64,000 nucleotides of DNA from Myxococcus virescens (GCF_900101905.1 NZ_FNAJ01000020.1:1-64000), one strand, 5' to 3'. Counted from the stretch's first letter, positions 17,320-27,716 are shown. Notes: generated by a model from the sequence alone, not told the origin. Translations and numbers: made by a program.

Positions 17320-20300
17320 CTAACGCTGCGGCTGGCCCAGCACCGGCGCCGGTACAGGCGTGGGCGTGGGCGCTGGCGCGGCGGGCGGGGCGACGGGCGT
17401 CACCGCGACGTCCTGGGCCAGTGCGTCCACGTCGTGGAAGCCCTTGGCGCTCACCTCGGCGCCCCGGTACAGGGCCCAGCCCGGCAGGCCGCGCTGGTAG
17501 GCGCGCGTCATGTGCCAGAGCTGAAGTCCACTGTTGGACACGAACAGGTACATCGACCGCTTCGGATTCCACGGGTTCGGCAGCGCGACGGCCAGGCCAT
17601 CATCCGGGCGGCCGTACGTCTTGCCCTGCCAGCGGAAGTAGCGCCGCCCCAGCTCCACGGGGAGCTTCTTCTCGGCCGCCAGCCGCGCCAGCAGCGCGTT
17701 GTCCTCCGCGCCGCCGAAGAGGACCAAGTCCCGGTCCGCCAGCTCCGCGTCCGTCACCTCGGCGTCCGGCTTGATGGGCATCAGGTACTCCACGAACGCG
17801 TCCGCCAGCACCTCCCGGTAGCCCAGCGCCAGCGTGCGCATGGACTCCGTCTGGCGCGCCGTGCCGTGCACCAGGAGCAGCTTCTCCCAGGCGTCGAGCT
17901 GGTTCGACAGCGTCTGGTGGTGCTCGCGCGGCACCGGGATGTCATTGCCGGCGTTGAACACCACGCGGACGGGCGGCTCCGCCGTGCGGAAGGTGAACGT
18001 CTCGTTGAGGCCCTTCACCTCCACGCGCTCCAGCGTGGCGCCCTTCGCGGTGCGCACCTCCACCATCGCAACGAAGTGCCAGGGGCGCGAGCCGGGCTGC
18101 TCCACCTTCAGCGTCACCTCGTAGCCGTCCTTCACCTGCGCGGCGCTGGCTCGGATGCGCGGCTGCGGCAGTCCGGTCTGCTCCACCCACTGCGACACGA
18201 AGAGGCCCACGTCCCTGCCGGTGGCCTCCAGCACCGCGCGCTTGAAGTCCGCGGTGGTGACGTTCTTGTTGGCGTAGCGGCCATGCAGGGCGTTCATCGC
18301 CTTGGAGAAGTGGGCGTTGCCCAGCAGCAACCGGAGCTGGTGCAGCAGGAAGGTGCCCTTGATGCGCGGCAGCATGTAGGTGCCGTAGCGGCCGTAGTCC
18401 GTCTTCGCGGAGGCCGGCACCACGTCCGCCTCGCGCGAGGTGGTGAAGAGGTAGCGCGCGTTGAGGTCTGCCAGTGCGTTGCGCTGGTACTCGAAGGCCT
18501 TGTCGGACGTGTCTCCGTCCGCCGGCAGGTCCTTGAGCAGCTTCCAATACGCGGCGGTGCCGCTGACCAGCCAGTTCTCTCCGTCCGTCGCGGGGAACAC
18601 GGTGTTGGCCCACAGCAGGGGCCTGCCGAAGACGAACGCGTCCTTCACCTTCGACACGTCGCGCTTGAGGGCGGCCGGCTCCGCGGGAGGCGTCCACCCC
18701 TTGCGCGCGGCCCCCAGCTTCTCCGCGACGAAGACGGGGCTGAAGGCCGTGTAGCCCAGCGACAGGTGCGGCGTGGCGCCGGGCAGATCGGGAATCCACC
18801 GGCCGCCCACCATCTTCTCGCGCAGCGTCGTCTTGCCGTAGTGGGCCAGGAACATCAGCTTCTGGGCCATCTCCGACGTGGTGACCTTGCCATCACACGC
18901 GTGGGGCCGGTTGATGGGGCTGGAGGCCATCATCCGGATGGCGGTGTCCAGGTCGAAGCCCTTCTTGCCGTACTTCGCGTAGTACTCCCAGAAGGCGATG
19001 TCGCGGTTCCAGGTGTTGAAGGACAGATCCACCGGAGCGTTGTCCGGGTTGGGCACGTACTCCTTGCGCACCTCCAAATCCCGGTTGTTGTTGTTGGCCC
19101 AGATGAAGTCCTTGAGATTGCCCGGCGTGTCCCCGGCCTGCCCCTTGCCGCCGGTGCGCCACAGGCGCGTCTTCTTCGTCCCCAGCAGCAGGCACGCGCC
19201 CTCGTCCGTCTTCGTGTCCGCCAACGTCCAGTCGTTGGTATAGAGGCCGTTGTTGCCGTCCTTCATGATGCGGGCGACGTCGTCGATGGACGACGCGTAC
19301 TGCGCGGCCTTGCGGATGCGGTTGCTCTGGGGCGTGCCATTCATGTCGAACGGCGACTGACCCACCGTCGTCTCGCCAATGACGATGCCGGCGGCATTGA
19401 CGTACCAGTCCGAGCCGCTGTGGATGCCACCCGGGAAGGTCTGCATCACGAAGCGGTGGCCCTTGGTGGGCTTCACGTCCAGCACCACGTCCCAGTGCAC
19501 GCCCGTGTAGCCGCCCCACATGAAAATCTGTCCCATGATGGCGCGGCCATCCGGGGTGGCGGACCTGGTGGCCACGAAGGAGGAGCAGTGGTCCCCCTTC
19601 CCCGCCCGCTCCGCGTCCTCCTCCGCCTTGAGGAAGGTGCGGCCGGTGAGCGGCGTGCCCGTGGCCCGGTTCGCCTCGGCGAGCTGCCCCGCGTCCACGG
19701 CGGAGTTGAGCGTGACGATGTCCAGCAGGTCCAGCTCGCGGTCCTTGAACTTCGCGCCCGCCTTGTTGGCGCCGTCCGCGATGCCCTTCATCTCCTCCAG
19801 GAACTCCGCGTCGTACTTGCGCAGGAAGAGCGCGTCCGCGAGCAGCCGCTGGTGGTTCCACCCCTTGGAGGCGTCCGTCTTGTCCTTCTCGATGCCGAGC
19901 TTCTCCATGTAGCGGACGATTTCCTGCGGCACCAACTGGCCGAACTGGTGGCCCCGCTCGTAGGGCTCGCCCTCGATGTGGACGTAGATCCACCCGCCCT
20001 CGTCATAGCGGAAGCCCTTGCCGGCCCAGCGCACCGACTCCAGCGGAATGTAGGCGGTGATGTCGTCCACCTTCTCGATGCGGACGTCGTCGAACCAGGC
20101 GGTGCCCGTGGCCTTGCCGTTGCGGCCCAGGTGGAGCTGCACCCGGTCCGAGGACTGGGTGGCGAAGAAGAGCACCGACGCGCGGCCTCCCGCTTCCGCT
20201 GCGGGCGCGGGTGAGCAGTTGGTGAAGGGGAAGCTCTTCATCGACAGGCAGGCGCCGTGCGCCGTGGGGTAGCGCGCCTGCGGGTCCGTCTGGACGCCGC

Positions 20301-20637
20301 GCGTGCGCACCCAGGCGCTGAGCCGATAGAGCTGGCCCACCTGGAGCTTCATCGCCTCGGACTCCACCGTGGTCTCGGCGCCGCCCACCGGGTTCTCGAT
20401 GGCCAGGCCCCGAGCGCCCTCCACCTTCGCCGCGGCGCTGCCGGATGCCTTCCCCTGCCCTCGGGACTTCCAGAAGGCGGGGAGCGAGCCGGAGCCGCCC
20501 GCAATCTCGAAGTTCCCGTTGGGCACGGCGACGGGCGTGGAGGCGGGCGCGGCGGCCCAGGAGGGTGCCGCGTGAAGCGTGCTCGCGGACAGCAGCAGCG
20601 CGCCAAGCAGCTTGGACGTCATGCGTAAGGAGGACAT
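17320..20637 (-). CDS. Secreted NTN-hydrolase (C45/phospholipase-B-like) fused to an M1-like domain
   Basis: 1105 residues from the ATG at 20637 (GGGAG four bases upstream). A signal peptide is followed by a carbohydrate-binding-like beta domain (about 35-200: VPNGNFEIAGG, WFDDVRIEKV). Next is an NTN-hydrolase domain of the C45/phospholipase-B-like type, with probable nucleophile Cys in GDHCSSFVATRS (about residue 365) and FMWGGYTGVHWD and TFPGGIHSGSDWYVNAAG segments. The C-terminal half resembles the end of M1 aminopeptidases (ENWLVSGTAAYWKLL, TYMLPRIKGTFLLHQL) but lacks HExxH and the usual Glu of WLNEG, so that part is probably non-catalytic. A last alpha/beta domain (VLFGGAEDNALLARL) closes it. 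It probably acts on amides or lipids outside the cell; the substrate is unknown. Confidence 0.75.
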   Translation of the reverse strand: MSSLRMTSKLLGALLLSASTLHAAPSWAAAPASTPVAVPNGNFEIAGGSGSLPAFWKSRGQGKASGSAAAKVEGARGLAIENPVGGAETTVESEAMKLQVGQLYRLSAWVRTRGVQTDPQARYPTAHGACLSMKSFPFTNCSPAPAAEAGGRASVLFFATQSSDRVQLHLGRNGKATGTAWFDDVRIEKVDDITAYIPLESVRWAGKGFRYDEGGWIYVHIEGEPYERGHQFGQLVPQEIVRYMEKLGIEKDKTDASKGWNHQRLLADALFLRKYDAEFLEEMKGIADGANKAGAKFKDRELDLLDIVTLNSAVDAGQLAEANRATGTPLTGRTFLKAEEDAERAGKGDHCSSFVATRSATPDGRAIMGQIFMWGGYTGVHWDVVLDVKPTKGHRFVMQTFPGGIHSGSDWYVNAAGIVIGETTVGQSPFDMNGTPQSNRIRKAAQYASSIDDVARIMKDGNNGLYTNDWTLADTKTDEGACLLLGTKKTRLWRTGGKGQAGDTPGNLKDFIWANNNNRDLEVRKEYVPNPDNAPVDLSFNTWNRDIAFWEYYAKYGKKGFDLDTAIRMMASSPINRPHACDGKVTTSEMAQKLMFLAHYGKTTLREKMVGGRWIPDLPGATPHLSLGYTAFSPVFVAEKLGAARKGWTPPAEPAALKRDVSKVKDAFVFGRPLLWANTVFPATDGENWLVSGTAAYWKLLKDLPADGDTSDKAFEYQRNALADLNARYLFTTSREADVVPASAKTDYGRYGTYMLPRIKGTFLLHQLRLLLGNAHFSKAMNALHGRYANKNVTTADFKRAVLEATGRDVGLFVSQWVEQTGLPQPRIRASAAQVKDGYEVTLKVEQPGSRPWHFVAMVEVRTAKGATLERVEVKGLNETFTFRTAEPPVRVVFNAGNDIPVPREHHQTLSNQLDAWEKLLLVHGTARQTESMRTLALGYREVLADAFVEYLMPIKPDAEVTDAELADRDLVLFGGAEDNALLARLAAEKKLPVELGRRYFRWQGKTYGRPDDGLAVALPNPWNPKRSMYLFVSNSGLQLWHMTRAYQRGLPGWALYRGAEVSAKGFHDVDALAQDVAVTPVAPPAAPAPTPTPVPAPVLGQPQR

Positions 20638-20784
20638 GAGGCTCCCAGCCCGGCAGGGACACCGGGCGACGGGTAGAGGTGGCCGGGGCGCATGACACCC
20701 CCGCCCTCCCCGAGCGTCAATCGCGATACTCCACGACACGGCGATGACGCACGGCGGCTACCGCGCTGTCCGCCCGTCCGTCCC

Positions 20785-21732
20785 TCAGCGAAGGACCCAG
20801 GCGCTCGTGCGGAGCAGTAGCCGGGCCGCGCGCCGCACGGCGTCCACCCGGCGCGCCGCGGTCGCTGGCGGGGTGACGGGCGCATCCCAGTCGAAGGTGC
20901 GGAGCCGGTTCAGGAAGCCCTGTTGGACGCAGCCCTCCAGGCTGAAGACGTGGAGGTCATGCGTCCAGCGCACCGCCAGACGCAGGTCGCGCGAGAACTC
21001 CGTCCAATCCAGGGGCTTCGCGGCGAAGGCGCCGGGCAGCTCCACGCCCCCGCCGGTGATGCCCACCGCCAGGGACTGACTTCCGGGCCCGTAGCTCCAG
21101 AGCACGGAGGGGCCATGGGGCCGCAGGAAGCTGGTGTAGAGCATGAGGACCTCACGGTCCGCCGGCAGATCGAGCACCCCCGCCAGCCGCTGCACCAGCG
21201 TGGAGCGCGACTCCCGCTCGTCCACGATGATGGGGAACTGGTAGGCATCCACCCGGTAGCCGTCCGCGCGGATGCGCTCCATCAGCCGCGCGTACCCTGC
21301 CCTCGCGTCCCGGACGCGGCGCCCCTGCACGAGCCTGGGCAGGATTTCGCCCAACTGCCGCCACCCGCCTTCCATCCACCGCCGCAGCTCGCGGATGTCC
21401 GGCTCGATGTCCAGCCCCACGCCCTCCCACGCCAGGTGGTGCTCGGCCGTCCATGCCTGGAAGGCCTCGTAGCGCGCCGTGGCCTGCGCCACGTTGCCCG
21501 CATGAAACCAGTAGCCTTCATCGGTGGGCAGCAGCAGCCACGCCGTGACGGGAATCCCCATCCGGTTCAGCCGCTGGACCACCTGGGCCCGCTCCGGCCC
21601 CAGGTCGAGCAGGCCCAGGCTCACCCCGGCCTCCAGCGCCGCCAGGTCCTCCACGACGCCAGGAGTGGCGAATAGCTCACGCAGTGGCTCCGCCTCCAAC
21701 TCGCAAAAGAAGGTCAGCATGTGAGGTTTCAT
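20785..21732 (-). CDS. Putative TIM-barrel protein, possibly glycosidase-like
   Basis: 315 residues from the ATG at 21732, chosen for the GCGAGG site about five bases upstream. There is no signal peptide. The order of segments LGLLDLGPE, GIPVTAWLLLP, GVGLDIEPD, YRVDAYQFPIIVDER and VLMLYTSFL looks like successive barrel strands. DIEPD resembles the acidic strand-4 motif of GH18-type enzymes, so a glycoside-hydrolase-like role is possible but unproven. I recognise no named family. It starts about 65 bases from the divergent VOC gene, so the promoters may overlap. Confidence 0.6.
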   Translation of the reverse strand: MKPHMLTFFCELEAEPLRELFATPGVVEDLAALEAGVSLGLLDLGPERAQVVQRLNRMGIPVTAWLLLPTDEGYWFHAGNVAQATARYEAFQAWTAEHHLAWEGVGLDIEPDIRELRRWMEGGWRQLGEILPRLVQGRRVRDARAGYARLMERIRADGYRVDAYQFPIIVDERESRSTLVQRLAGVLDLPADREVLMLYTSFLRPHGPSVLWSYGPGSQSLAVGITGGGVELPGAFAAKPLDWTEFSRDLRLAVRWTHDLHVFSLEGCVQQGFLNRLRTFDWDAPVTPPATAARRVDAVRRAARLLLRTSAWVLR

Positions 21733-21797
21733 GTCAGCCTCGCGCCTCCCCGCGCACCGCTCGACGTCCGTGCGCCATATCACCGTGAAGGAGCCAC

Positions 21798-22217
21798 ATG
21801 GAGTTCCACAAGGGCCGGCTGTTCGATCACGTCCATCTGCGCGTCCAGGACCTCGATGCCAGCAAGCGATTCTATCGCGCGGTGCTGGACGTGTTGGGCG
21901 TGCCCTTCTTCAGCGAGAGTCCCCACCACTTCTCCGCCGACGAGCTGTTCGTCGACCGGGTGGCCCCCGGGACGCCCCGCTCCGAGCGCGGCGTCCATCT
22001 GGCCTTCCAGGCGAAGGACCGGGAGACCGTCCACCGGTTCCACGCAGCGGCGCTCGCCGCGGGCGGCCGGGACAACGGGGCGCCGGGTGAGCGCAACTAC
22101 CACCCCGGCTATTACGGCGCGTTCGTCCTGGACCCGGATGGGAACAACATCGAGGCCGTGTTCCATGGCCCGGTGACGCGCTCGGCGGAGTCCGTGGTGA
22201 TGAAGCCGGCGTTCTGA
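21798..22217 (+). CDS. VOC (glyoxalase/bleomycin-resistance fold) protein
   Basis: 139 residues, with AAGGAG four bases before the ATG. It starts with the family segment FDHVHLRVQDLDASKRFYRAVLDVLGVPF and ends with GYYGAFVLDPDGNNIEAVFH, giving paired beta-alpha-beta-beta-beta modules and the expected metal ligands (His near residue 11, Glu in NNIEAVFH). Members include lyases, dioxygenases and resistance proteins. The substrate here is not deducible. The length is that of the single-module type, which dimerises. Confidence 0.88.
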   Translation: MEFHKGRLFDHVHLRVQDLDASKRFYRAVLDVLGVPFFSESPHHFSADELFVDRVAPGTPRSERGVHLAFQAKDRETVHRFHAAALAAGGRDNGAPGERNYHPGYYGAFVLDPDGNNIEAVFHGPVTRSAESVVMKPAF

Positions 22218-22375
22218 CGCGGGGCGTCTGCCTGGCTGCGAACCGGCGGTGGTGTCTTCCGGTTCGCACCCGCGGCCGTATTCCGCTGGACGCTCGGGCG
22301 CTCCGGGCGTCAGAAGCTGGACGGGATGTCCCGCGCGCTGACGCGAGGGTGACCTGCGATGATTACGAGCAGGTC

Positions 22376-23050
22376 ATGGCGTCTCCAGATGGCACCGACA
22401 CCCTGCTCCTCATCGAGAGCGTCAAGCCCCGGCTCCGAGGTGTCTCCCACGCCGTGGCCTTCGTGGCGGCGCTGCTCGGGTGCATCCAACTGGCGCTGAT
22501 GCCAGTGCGCGGCCCCCAGTACCTGGCCGACCTCGTGTTCGGTGGCAGCCTGGTGCTGATGTTCGGCGTGAGCGCCACCTACCACCGCTTCACCTGGGGC
22601 ATGGACGCGTACCGGCGCATCCAGCGCTTCGACCACGCGGCCATCTACATCCTCATCGCGGGCTCATTCACGCCCATGGCCACGCTGGACACCACGGGTG
22701 ACACCAGCCTGTACCTGCTCTGGTTGATGTGGATCGCCGCGCTGACGGGCGCGAGCCTCACGCTCCTGGGCGTGCACACCTCGCGAGGGCTGCGCTCCGC
22801 GCTCTACGTCGCCCTGGGCGCCGTGGCCACGCCGGTGATGCTGCGGCTCCCCGAGGTGATTGGCTCCGGGCGCGTCGCGTGGCTCGTGCTGGGCGGGGTG
22901 CTCTACGCCGTGGGCGCGGTCATCTATGCGCGCCGCTGGCCCGACCCGATTCCCACCGTCTTCGGCTACCACGAAATCTTCCACCTGCTCGTCGTGGCCG
23001 CGGCGGGCGTGCACTACGCCGTCATCCTGGACATCGTGGGCGGCGCCTGA
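22376..23050 (+). CDS. HlyIII / PAQR-type seven-helix membrane protein
   Basis: 224 residues from the ATG at 22376; a GTG at 22349 is in frame but lengthens it without support. Seven hydrophobic helices carry the family residues: SATYHRF after helix 2, RFDHAAIYILIAGSFTP in helix 3, and GYHEIFHLLVVAAAGVHY at the end. The three conserved His residues are those proposed to bind zinc in PAQR/HlyIII proteins. Biochemical role in bacteria is unsettled; distant relatives are hydrolases of lipid amides. It is convergent with the Cys-rich lipoprotein gene. Confidence 0.88.
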   Translation: MASPDGTDTLLLIESVKPRLRGVSHAVAFVAALLGCIQLALMPVRGPQYLADLVFGGSLVLMFGVSATYHRFTWGMDAYRRIQRFDHAAIYILIAGSFTPMATLDTTGDTSLYLLWLMWIAALTGASLTLLGVHTSRGLRSALYVALGAVATPVMLRLPEVIGSGRVAWLVLGGVLYAVGAVIYARRWPDPIPTVFGYHEIFHLLVVAAAGVHYAVILDIVGGA

Positions 23051-23066
23051 TGCCGGCGTGACGGCG

Positions 23067-23477
23067 CTATCGCCGGTGGCAGCGGTCGTAGGGCCATTCC
23101 CGCTCGCGCTCGCAGCGGACGAAACAGGCGTAGCAGTCTCCCGCCCACCGTCCCCGCCCCGCGTCCTTGCACCGGGCATGGGTGTCCACGCAGCGCCGCT
23201 TCCATCCCGCCTTCGCGCCGTCGTCCCGGCTCGCCTCGCGCTCCTTCGCCACGGCCTGGATTTCCGCCAGGTACACGACGGCTTCCGAGGCCGAGAGACC
23301 GCACAACTCAGGTTGCGCCGGATGACGCTGGAGGCAACACGAGATGGTGTCGAGACACGTCGTGGCGGGCGTGGAGGCTTCGCGGCGGTTGACTGCGCCC
23401 GTGGCACTGCTGGAGCAGCCCATTGCCAGGCTCGCGAGCACGATGAGGAGGGACGCGGAGAGGTTCGTCTTCGGCAT
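23067..23477 (-). CDS. Cys-rich lipoprotein
   Basis: 136 residues. The signal ends in the lipobox LAMGC (about residue 21). The mature part carries nine further Cys in pairs (CLDTISCC, LCGL, RRCVDTHARC, DCYACFVRC, RCHRR), which points to several disulphides in the periplasm or at the cell surface. The C-terminal WAGDCYACFVRCERER block looks conserved from memory among myxobacterial lipoproteins of unknown function. It follows menB on the same strand by about 90 bases, but a functional link is not evident. Confidence 0.7.
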   Translation of the reverse strand: MPKTNLSASLLIVLASLAMGCSSSATGAVNRREASTPATTCLDTISCCLQRHPAQPELCGLSASEAVVYLAEIQAVAKEREASRDDGAKAGWKRRCVDTHARCKDAGRGRWAGDCYACFVRCEREREWPYDRCHRR

Positions 23478-23568
23478 GGAAGAGGCCTAGAACACGAGGC
23501 CCCTTCCACCGACCATCACCCTGGATGGGTATTCCCAGGGCGTCCGCGCCGCCTCGGCGTCCGCGGTT

Positions 23569-24462
<894 letters not shown>

Positions 24463-24711
24463 GGTGTTCTCACTCGGGGGAGAGAAGTGGATGCGCGCGG
24501 ACCCTAGGCGCAGCGGCAGCGCCCGTCCAGGGATGCGCGCGCAGCCCGCACGGGCGCCATCTGTCCGAACCTCGCGGAAGTTCTCAGACCCTGGCCTGAG
24601 CGCTCCGTCGGGTGCCCTACAGCGACACGCGGCAGCACCCGGGCCCTGCTTGTGCGCGGCGGGAAGAGGGGTGTTCCCTTCCGCCATGCACGTCCTGAGC
24701 GAGGGAGAACC

Positions 24712-27036
24712 ATGCACCTGGACCCGAGGTTCCTGCTGCACCGACGCGCAGTGCTGACCGCGATGGTGGGAGGCGCGGCCGCCTCCGTTCTGGGCTGCCG
24801 GAGAAAACCGACGTCCACCCCCACGCCGGAAGGCGTCTACATCCCCGACGTGAAGTCGGGCGAGGACGTCTTCGGCTACGTCCAGCGGCTCCGGGGCGGC
24901 TTCGACGACACGCTCTACAAGCAGGTGCTGGGCGCGGCCAACACCTTCAAGGAGGGCGACGCGCTCGTGGGCGTCGCCGCCGCGGATGAGAACTCGCGTG
25001 CGAATGCGCGCAGGCTCCTGGGGCACACGCGGCTGGCGGACGTGCGGCGACACCCTTTGCACCAGGATGCGTTGTACGCACTGAGCCTGGAGGCCGAGGA
25101 CTCGCAGGCGGCGGCGCTGACGGCGGACTGGACGTTGGGACGGCTGAGGAAGTTCCTGCTGGAGTCCGACGAGGCGGCCATTCATGCCATCGGCCCCGGG
25201 CTGGGCAGCGATGCCATTGGCTGCGTCGTCAAGCTGATGAGTGACGCGGAGCTCATCGCGCTGGGAAGCAAGGTGTTCAACCCGCTACCAGGCAGCAAGG
25301 TGGGCGCGCGGGGCTACATGGGGGCGCGCATCCAGCCCAACTCGCCCACCGACAACGTGGATGACATCCGCTGGCAGGTGTTCGACGGCTTCTCATACGC
25401 GGTGGGTGACGTGGTGCTGGGATGCAACCCGGTGTCCTCCACGCCGGAGTCCGTGGCCGCCATCGAGTCAGCCCTGCTCGAGGTGCTGGTGACCTTCGGA
25501 CTGACGGACGTACTGCCCCACTGCGTGCTGTCCCATATCGACGTGCAGGCGGAGGTGGAGCGGCGGCAGCCCGGCACCACGGGCGTCTGGTTCCAGAGCA
25601 TCGCTGGCAGCGACAGCGCCAACGCGACCTTCGACATCTCCGTGGAGAAGATGCTCGCCTACGCGGACGAGCGTACCGGGCCTTTCGGGCTCTACTTCGA
25701 GACAGGCCAGGGCGCGGACTTCACCAACGGCCATGGCCACGGCTACGACATGGTCCTCCACGAGTCGCGCAAGTACGGCTTCGCGAGGGCCCTGTCCCAA
25801 CGTGTGTCCCGGGCGCGGCAGGGCGCGGCGCCATGGGTGCACCTCAACGACGTCGCGGGCTTCATCGGCCCGGAGGTGTTCCGCACCCGTGAGCAGTTGG
25901 TGCGCTGCTGCCTGGAAGACATCGCGATGGGCAAGCTGCACGGGCTCACCATTGGCCTGGACATCTGCTCCACGCTGCACATGGACGTGTCACTGGACGA
26001 CCTGGACTGGTGCATCGAGCGCATCATGCCGGCGAATCCGGCGTACCTCATGGCGCTGCCCACGAAGAACGACCCGATGCTGGGCTACCTCACCACCGGG
26101 TTCCAGGACCACGTACGCATCCGCGAGCAGTTCGGCTACAAGGTGGATGACCGGATGTGGGCCTTCTTCCAGCGCCTGGGCGTCATCGACGCGGAGGGCA
26201 AGCCCACTCGCCACTTCGGTGACCCGGTCTGGGTCTATCTCCAGTACCTGCGCGCGAAGGGCGACAGCCGGCCGGAGGCGGACATCCGGGCGGACGCGGA
26301 GCAGCAGCTGTCGGCGATTCGTGCGCGCGGCGTGCCCATGGCGCGTGGGTACGGCACGCACCCGTGGGACCTGGAGCCCGCGCTGGACGCGGAGTTGCGC
26401 CGGGTCTACGCGGACTCGAAGGAGAGCCTGTGGACGGAGCTGACGCCCGCCTTCATCACCGCAGTGCCAGAGGGCGTGCGGCTGGTGTCGAAGTCGCAAG
26501 ACCGGACGGAGTACATCCTCCACCCGGAGACGGGCGAGCAGCTCGACGCCGCGTCCCTGGAGGCGGTGCGCGCGATGAGGGCACGCCATGCGGGACGGTA
26601 TGACGTGCAGTTGATGGTGTCCGACGGGCTCAACGCGCTGGCCATCATGGACGAGGGACAGCTCGCGCCCTATCTGGAGACACTCCGCGCGGCGCTGATT
26701 GCCGCGGGGTACCAGCCTGCTCCAGAGCATCTGGTGCTCACGTCCGGTCGCGTGCGCGCGGGGTACCGCGTGGGCGAAGCGCTGTACGCGGGCCTGGAGG
26801 ACGCGGCCCGGCACCGGGGCCTCATCCACGTCATTGGCGAACGGCCCGGCACCGGCCACCACACCTTCTCCGCGTATATCACCGCGCCTCCCGGAGCCGT
26901 CTGGTCCCAGCCCGGCAAGGTGGACCACAACATCACCCGCGTGGTGTCCGGGGTCGCGCTCACGGCGTATGCGCCCTCACTGGCGGCGCCGGAGACAGTG
27001 CGGCTGCTTCAGCAACTGGCGCCCCGGGGCGGGTGA
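24712..27036 (+). CDS. Exported EutB-EutC fusion, ethanolamine ammonia-lyase
   Basis: 774 residues, with GGGAGA just upstream of the ATG. Residues about 45-500 match EutB: GDALVGVAAADE, ARIQPNSPTDNVDDIRWQ, FSYAVGDVVLGCNPV, GVWFQSIAGS, FGLYFETGQGADF and MGKLHGLTIGLDICSTLHMD, with the substrate-binding Glu of ETGQG. Residues about 515-774 match EutC: MARGYGTHPWDLEP, QLMVSDGLNALAI, LTSGRVRAGYRVGEALY and GERPGTGHHTFSAYI. In bacteria these are usually two cytoplasmic subunits using adenosylcobalamin. Here they are one chain behind a signal-like start (HRRAVLTAMVGGAAASVLGC) with a lipobox and twin Arg, so Tat export and lipid anchoring are predicted. No other eut gene is near. Confidence 0.88.
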   Translation: MHLDPRFLLHRRAVLTAMVGGAAASVLGCRRKPTSTPTPEGVYIPDVKSGEDVFGYVQRLRGGFDDTLYKQVLGAANTFKEGDALVGVAAADENSRANARRLLGHTRLADVRRHPLHQDALYALSLEAEDSQAAALTADWTLGRLRKFLLESDEAAIHAIGPGLGSDAIGCVVKLMSDAELIALGSKVFNPLPGSKVGARGYMGARIQPNSPTDNVDDIRWQVFDGFSYAVGDVVLGCNPVSSTPESVAAIESALLEVLVTFGLTDVLPHCVLSHIDVQAEVERRQPGTTGVWFQSIAGSDSANATFDISVEKMLAYADERTGPFGLYFETGQGADFTNGHGHGYDMVLHESRKYGFARALSQRVSRARQGAAPWVHLNDVAGFIGPEVFRTREQLVRCCLEDIAMGKLHGLTIGLDICSTLHMDVSLDDLDWCIERIMPANPAYLMALPTKNDPMLGYLTTGFQDHVRIREQFGYKVDDRMWAFFQRLGVIDAEGKPTRHFGDPVWVYLQYLRAKGDSRPEADIRADAEQQLSAIRARGVPMARGYGTHPWDLEPALDAELRRVYADSKESLWTELTPAFITAVPEGVRLVSKSQDRTEYILHPETGEQLDAASLEAVRAMRARHAGRYDVQLMVSDGLNALAIMDEGQLAPYLETLRAALIAAGYQPAPEHLVLTSGRVRAGYRVGEALYAGLEDAARHRGLIHVIGERPGTGHHTFSAYITAPPGAVWSQPGKVDHNITRVVSGVALTAYAPSLAAPETVRLLQQLAPRGG

Positions 27037-27192
27037 CCTCCGGAGGCGACGACGCCCCGGGCAATGGCCGCCCTCATCGGCCGCGAGCCATTGACCGTCG
27101 CGTCGTGCACCGCCAGTCGTGGATGCAGTCCCGCCATCGAGCGCCCGCCGCGTCATCGACCGTGGGACGCCCGAGGCGGGGGACTGCGTGGG

Positions 27193-27597
27193 TCAGTCCA
27201 CGACCGCCGTGGCTTCAATCTCGACGAGGACGCCCGGCTCGAAGAGCGCGGCGACGCCAATCAGCGAGGCTGGCGCCGGCACGATGTTCAACTCCTTGGA
27301 GACCTGCTCGATGCCGGCCAGGAAGTCCGGCATCCGCTCGTGCTTCCAGTCGACCACGTAGATCGTCAGCCGAACGACGTCGTTGAACGTCGCCCCGGCC
27401 GCCGCGAGAGCGATGGCGACGTTGCGGTAGGCCTGCGCGACCTGCCCAGCCAGGTCTCCTCGTGCGACGAGCTGCCCCTCCGCGTCGTACGCGACCTGCC
27501 CTGCGATGTGCACCTGCCTGCTGCCGGTGGCGACCGCCACCTGTCGGTACACGTCAGGCTTCATCATTCCTTCGGGGTTCATCAGGGTGACAGGCAC
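27193..27597 (-). CDS. RidA-family protein
   Basis: 134 residues from a GTG at 27597, chosen because GGGAG lies seven bases upstream; the later ATGs at 27582 and 27567 lack one. It has the YjgF/YER057c/UK114 fold: VHIAGQVAYDAEGQLVARGD, QVAQAYRNVAIALAAAGATFNDVVRLTIYV and the C-terminal EPGVLVEIEATAVV. RidA enzymes hydrolyse reactive enamine/imine intermediates of PLP enzymes. The catalytic Arg position of the archetype is not evident to me, so it may be another RidA subfamily. It is divergent from the LysR gene and probably its target. Confidence 0.85.
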   Translation of the reverse strand: MPVTLMNPEGMMKPDVYRQVAVATGSRQVHIAGQVAYDAEGQLVARGDLAGQVAQAYRNVAIALAAAGATFNDVVRLTIYVVDWKHERMPDFLAGIEQVSKELNIVPAPASLIGVAALFEPGVLVEIEATAVVD

Positions 27598-27716
27598 GGG
27601 TGCTCTCCCATGGGTGAGGTTGAGGAAAGGAGCGATTGCCGGACGCGTATACCGAGCCCACTGACGAACGGCGTTCCCCACTCCAGCGACGGGAGGGCTA
27701 CAATCGAGAGGTCGCC
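27598..27716. promoter_or_regulatory. Divergent promoter region, ridA-like / lysR
   Basis: These 119 bases separate the start of the RidA-family gene (minus) from the ATG of the LysR gene (plus). LysR regulators commonly bind such intergenic regions and control the divergent gene and themselves. I could not pick out a convincing T-N11-A site by eye. Confidence 0.4.

Noticed and set aside
17194..20214. 1006-residue plus-strand open frame
   Set aside because: It is antisense to the NTN-hydrolase fusion gene and has no recognisable domain.
24463..25185. Extended N-terminus for menB
   Set aside because: It would overlap the divergent EutB-EutC gene. MenB homology begins exactly at the ATG at 24462.
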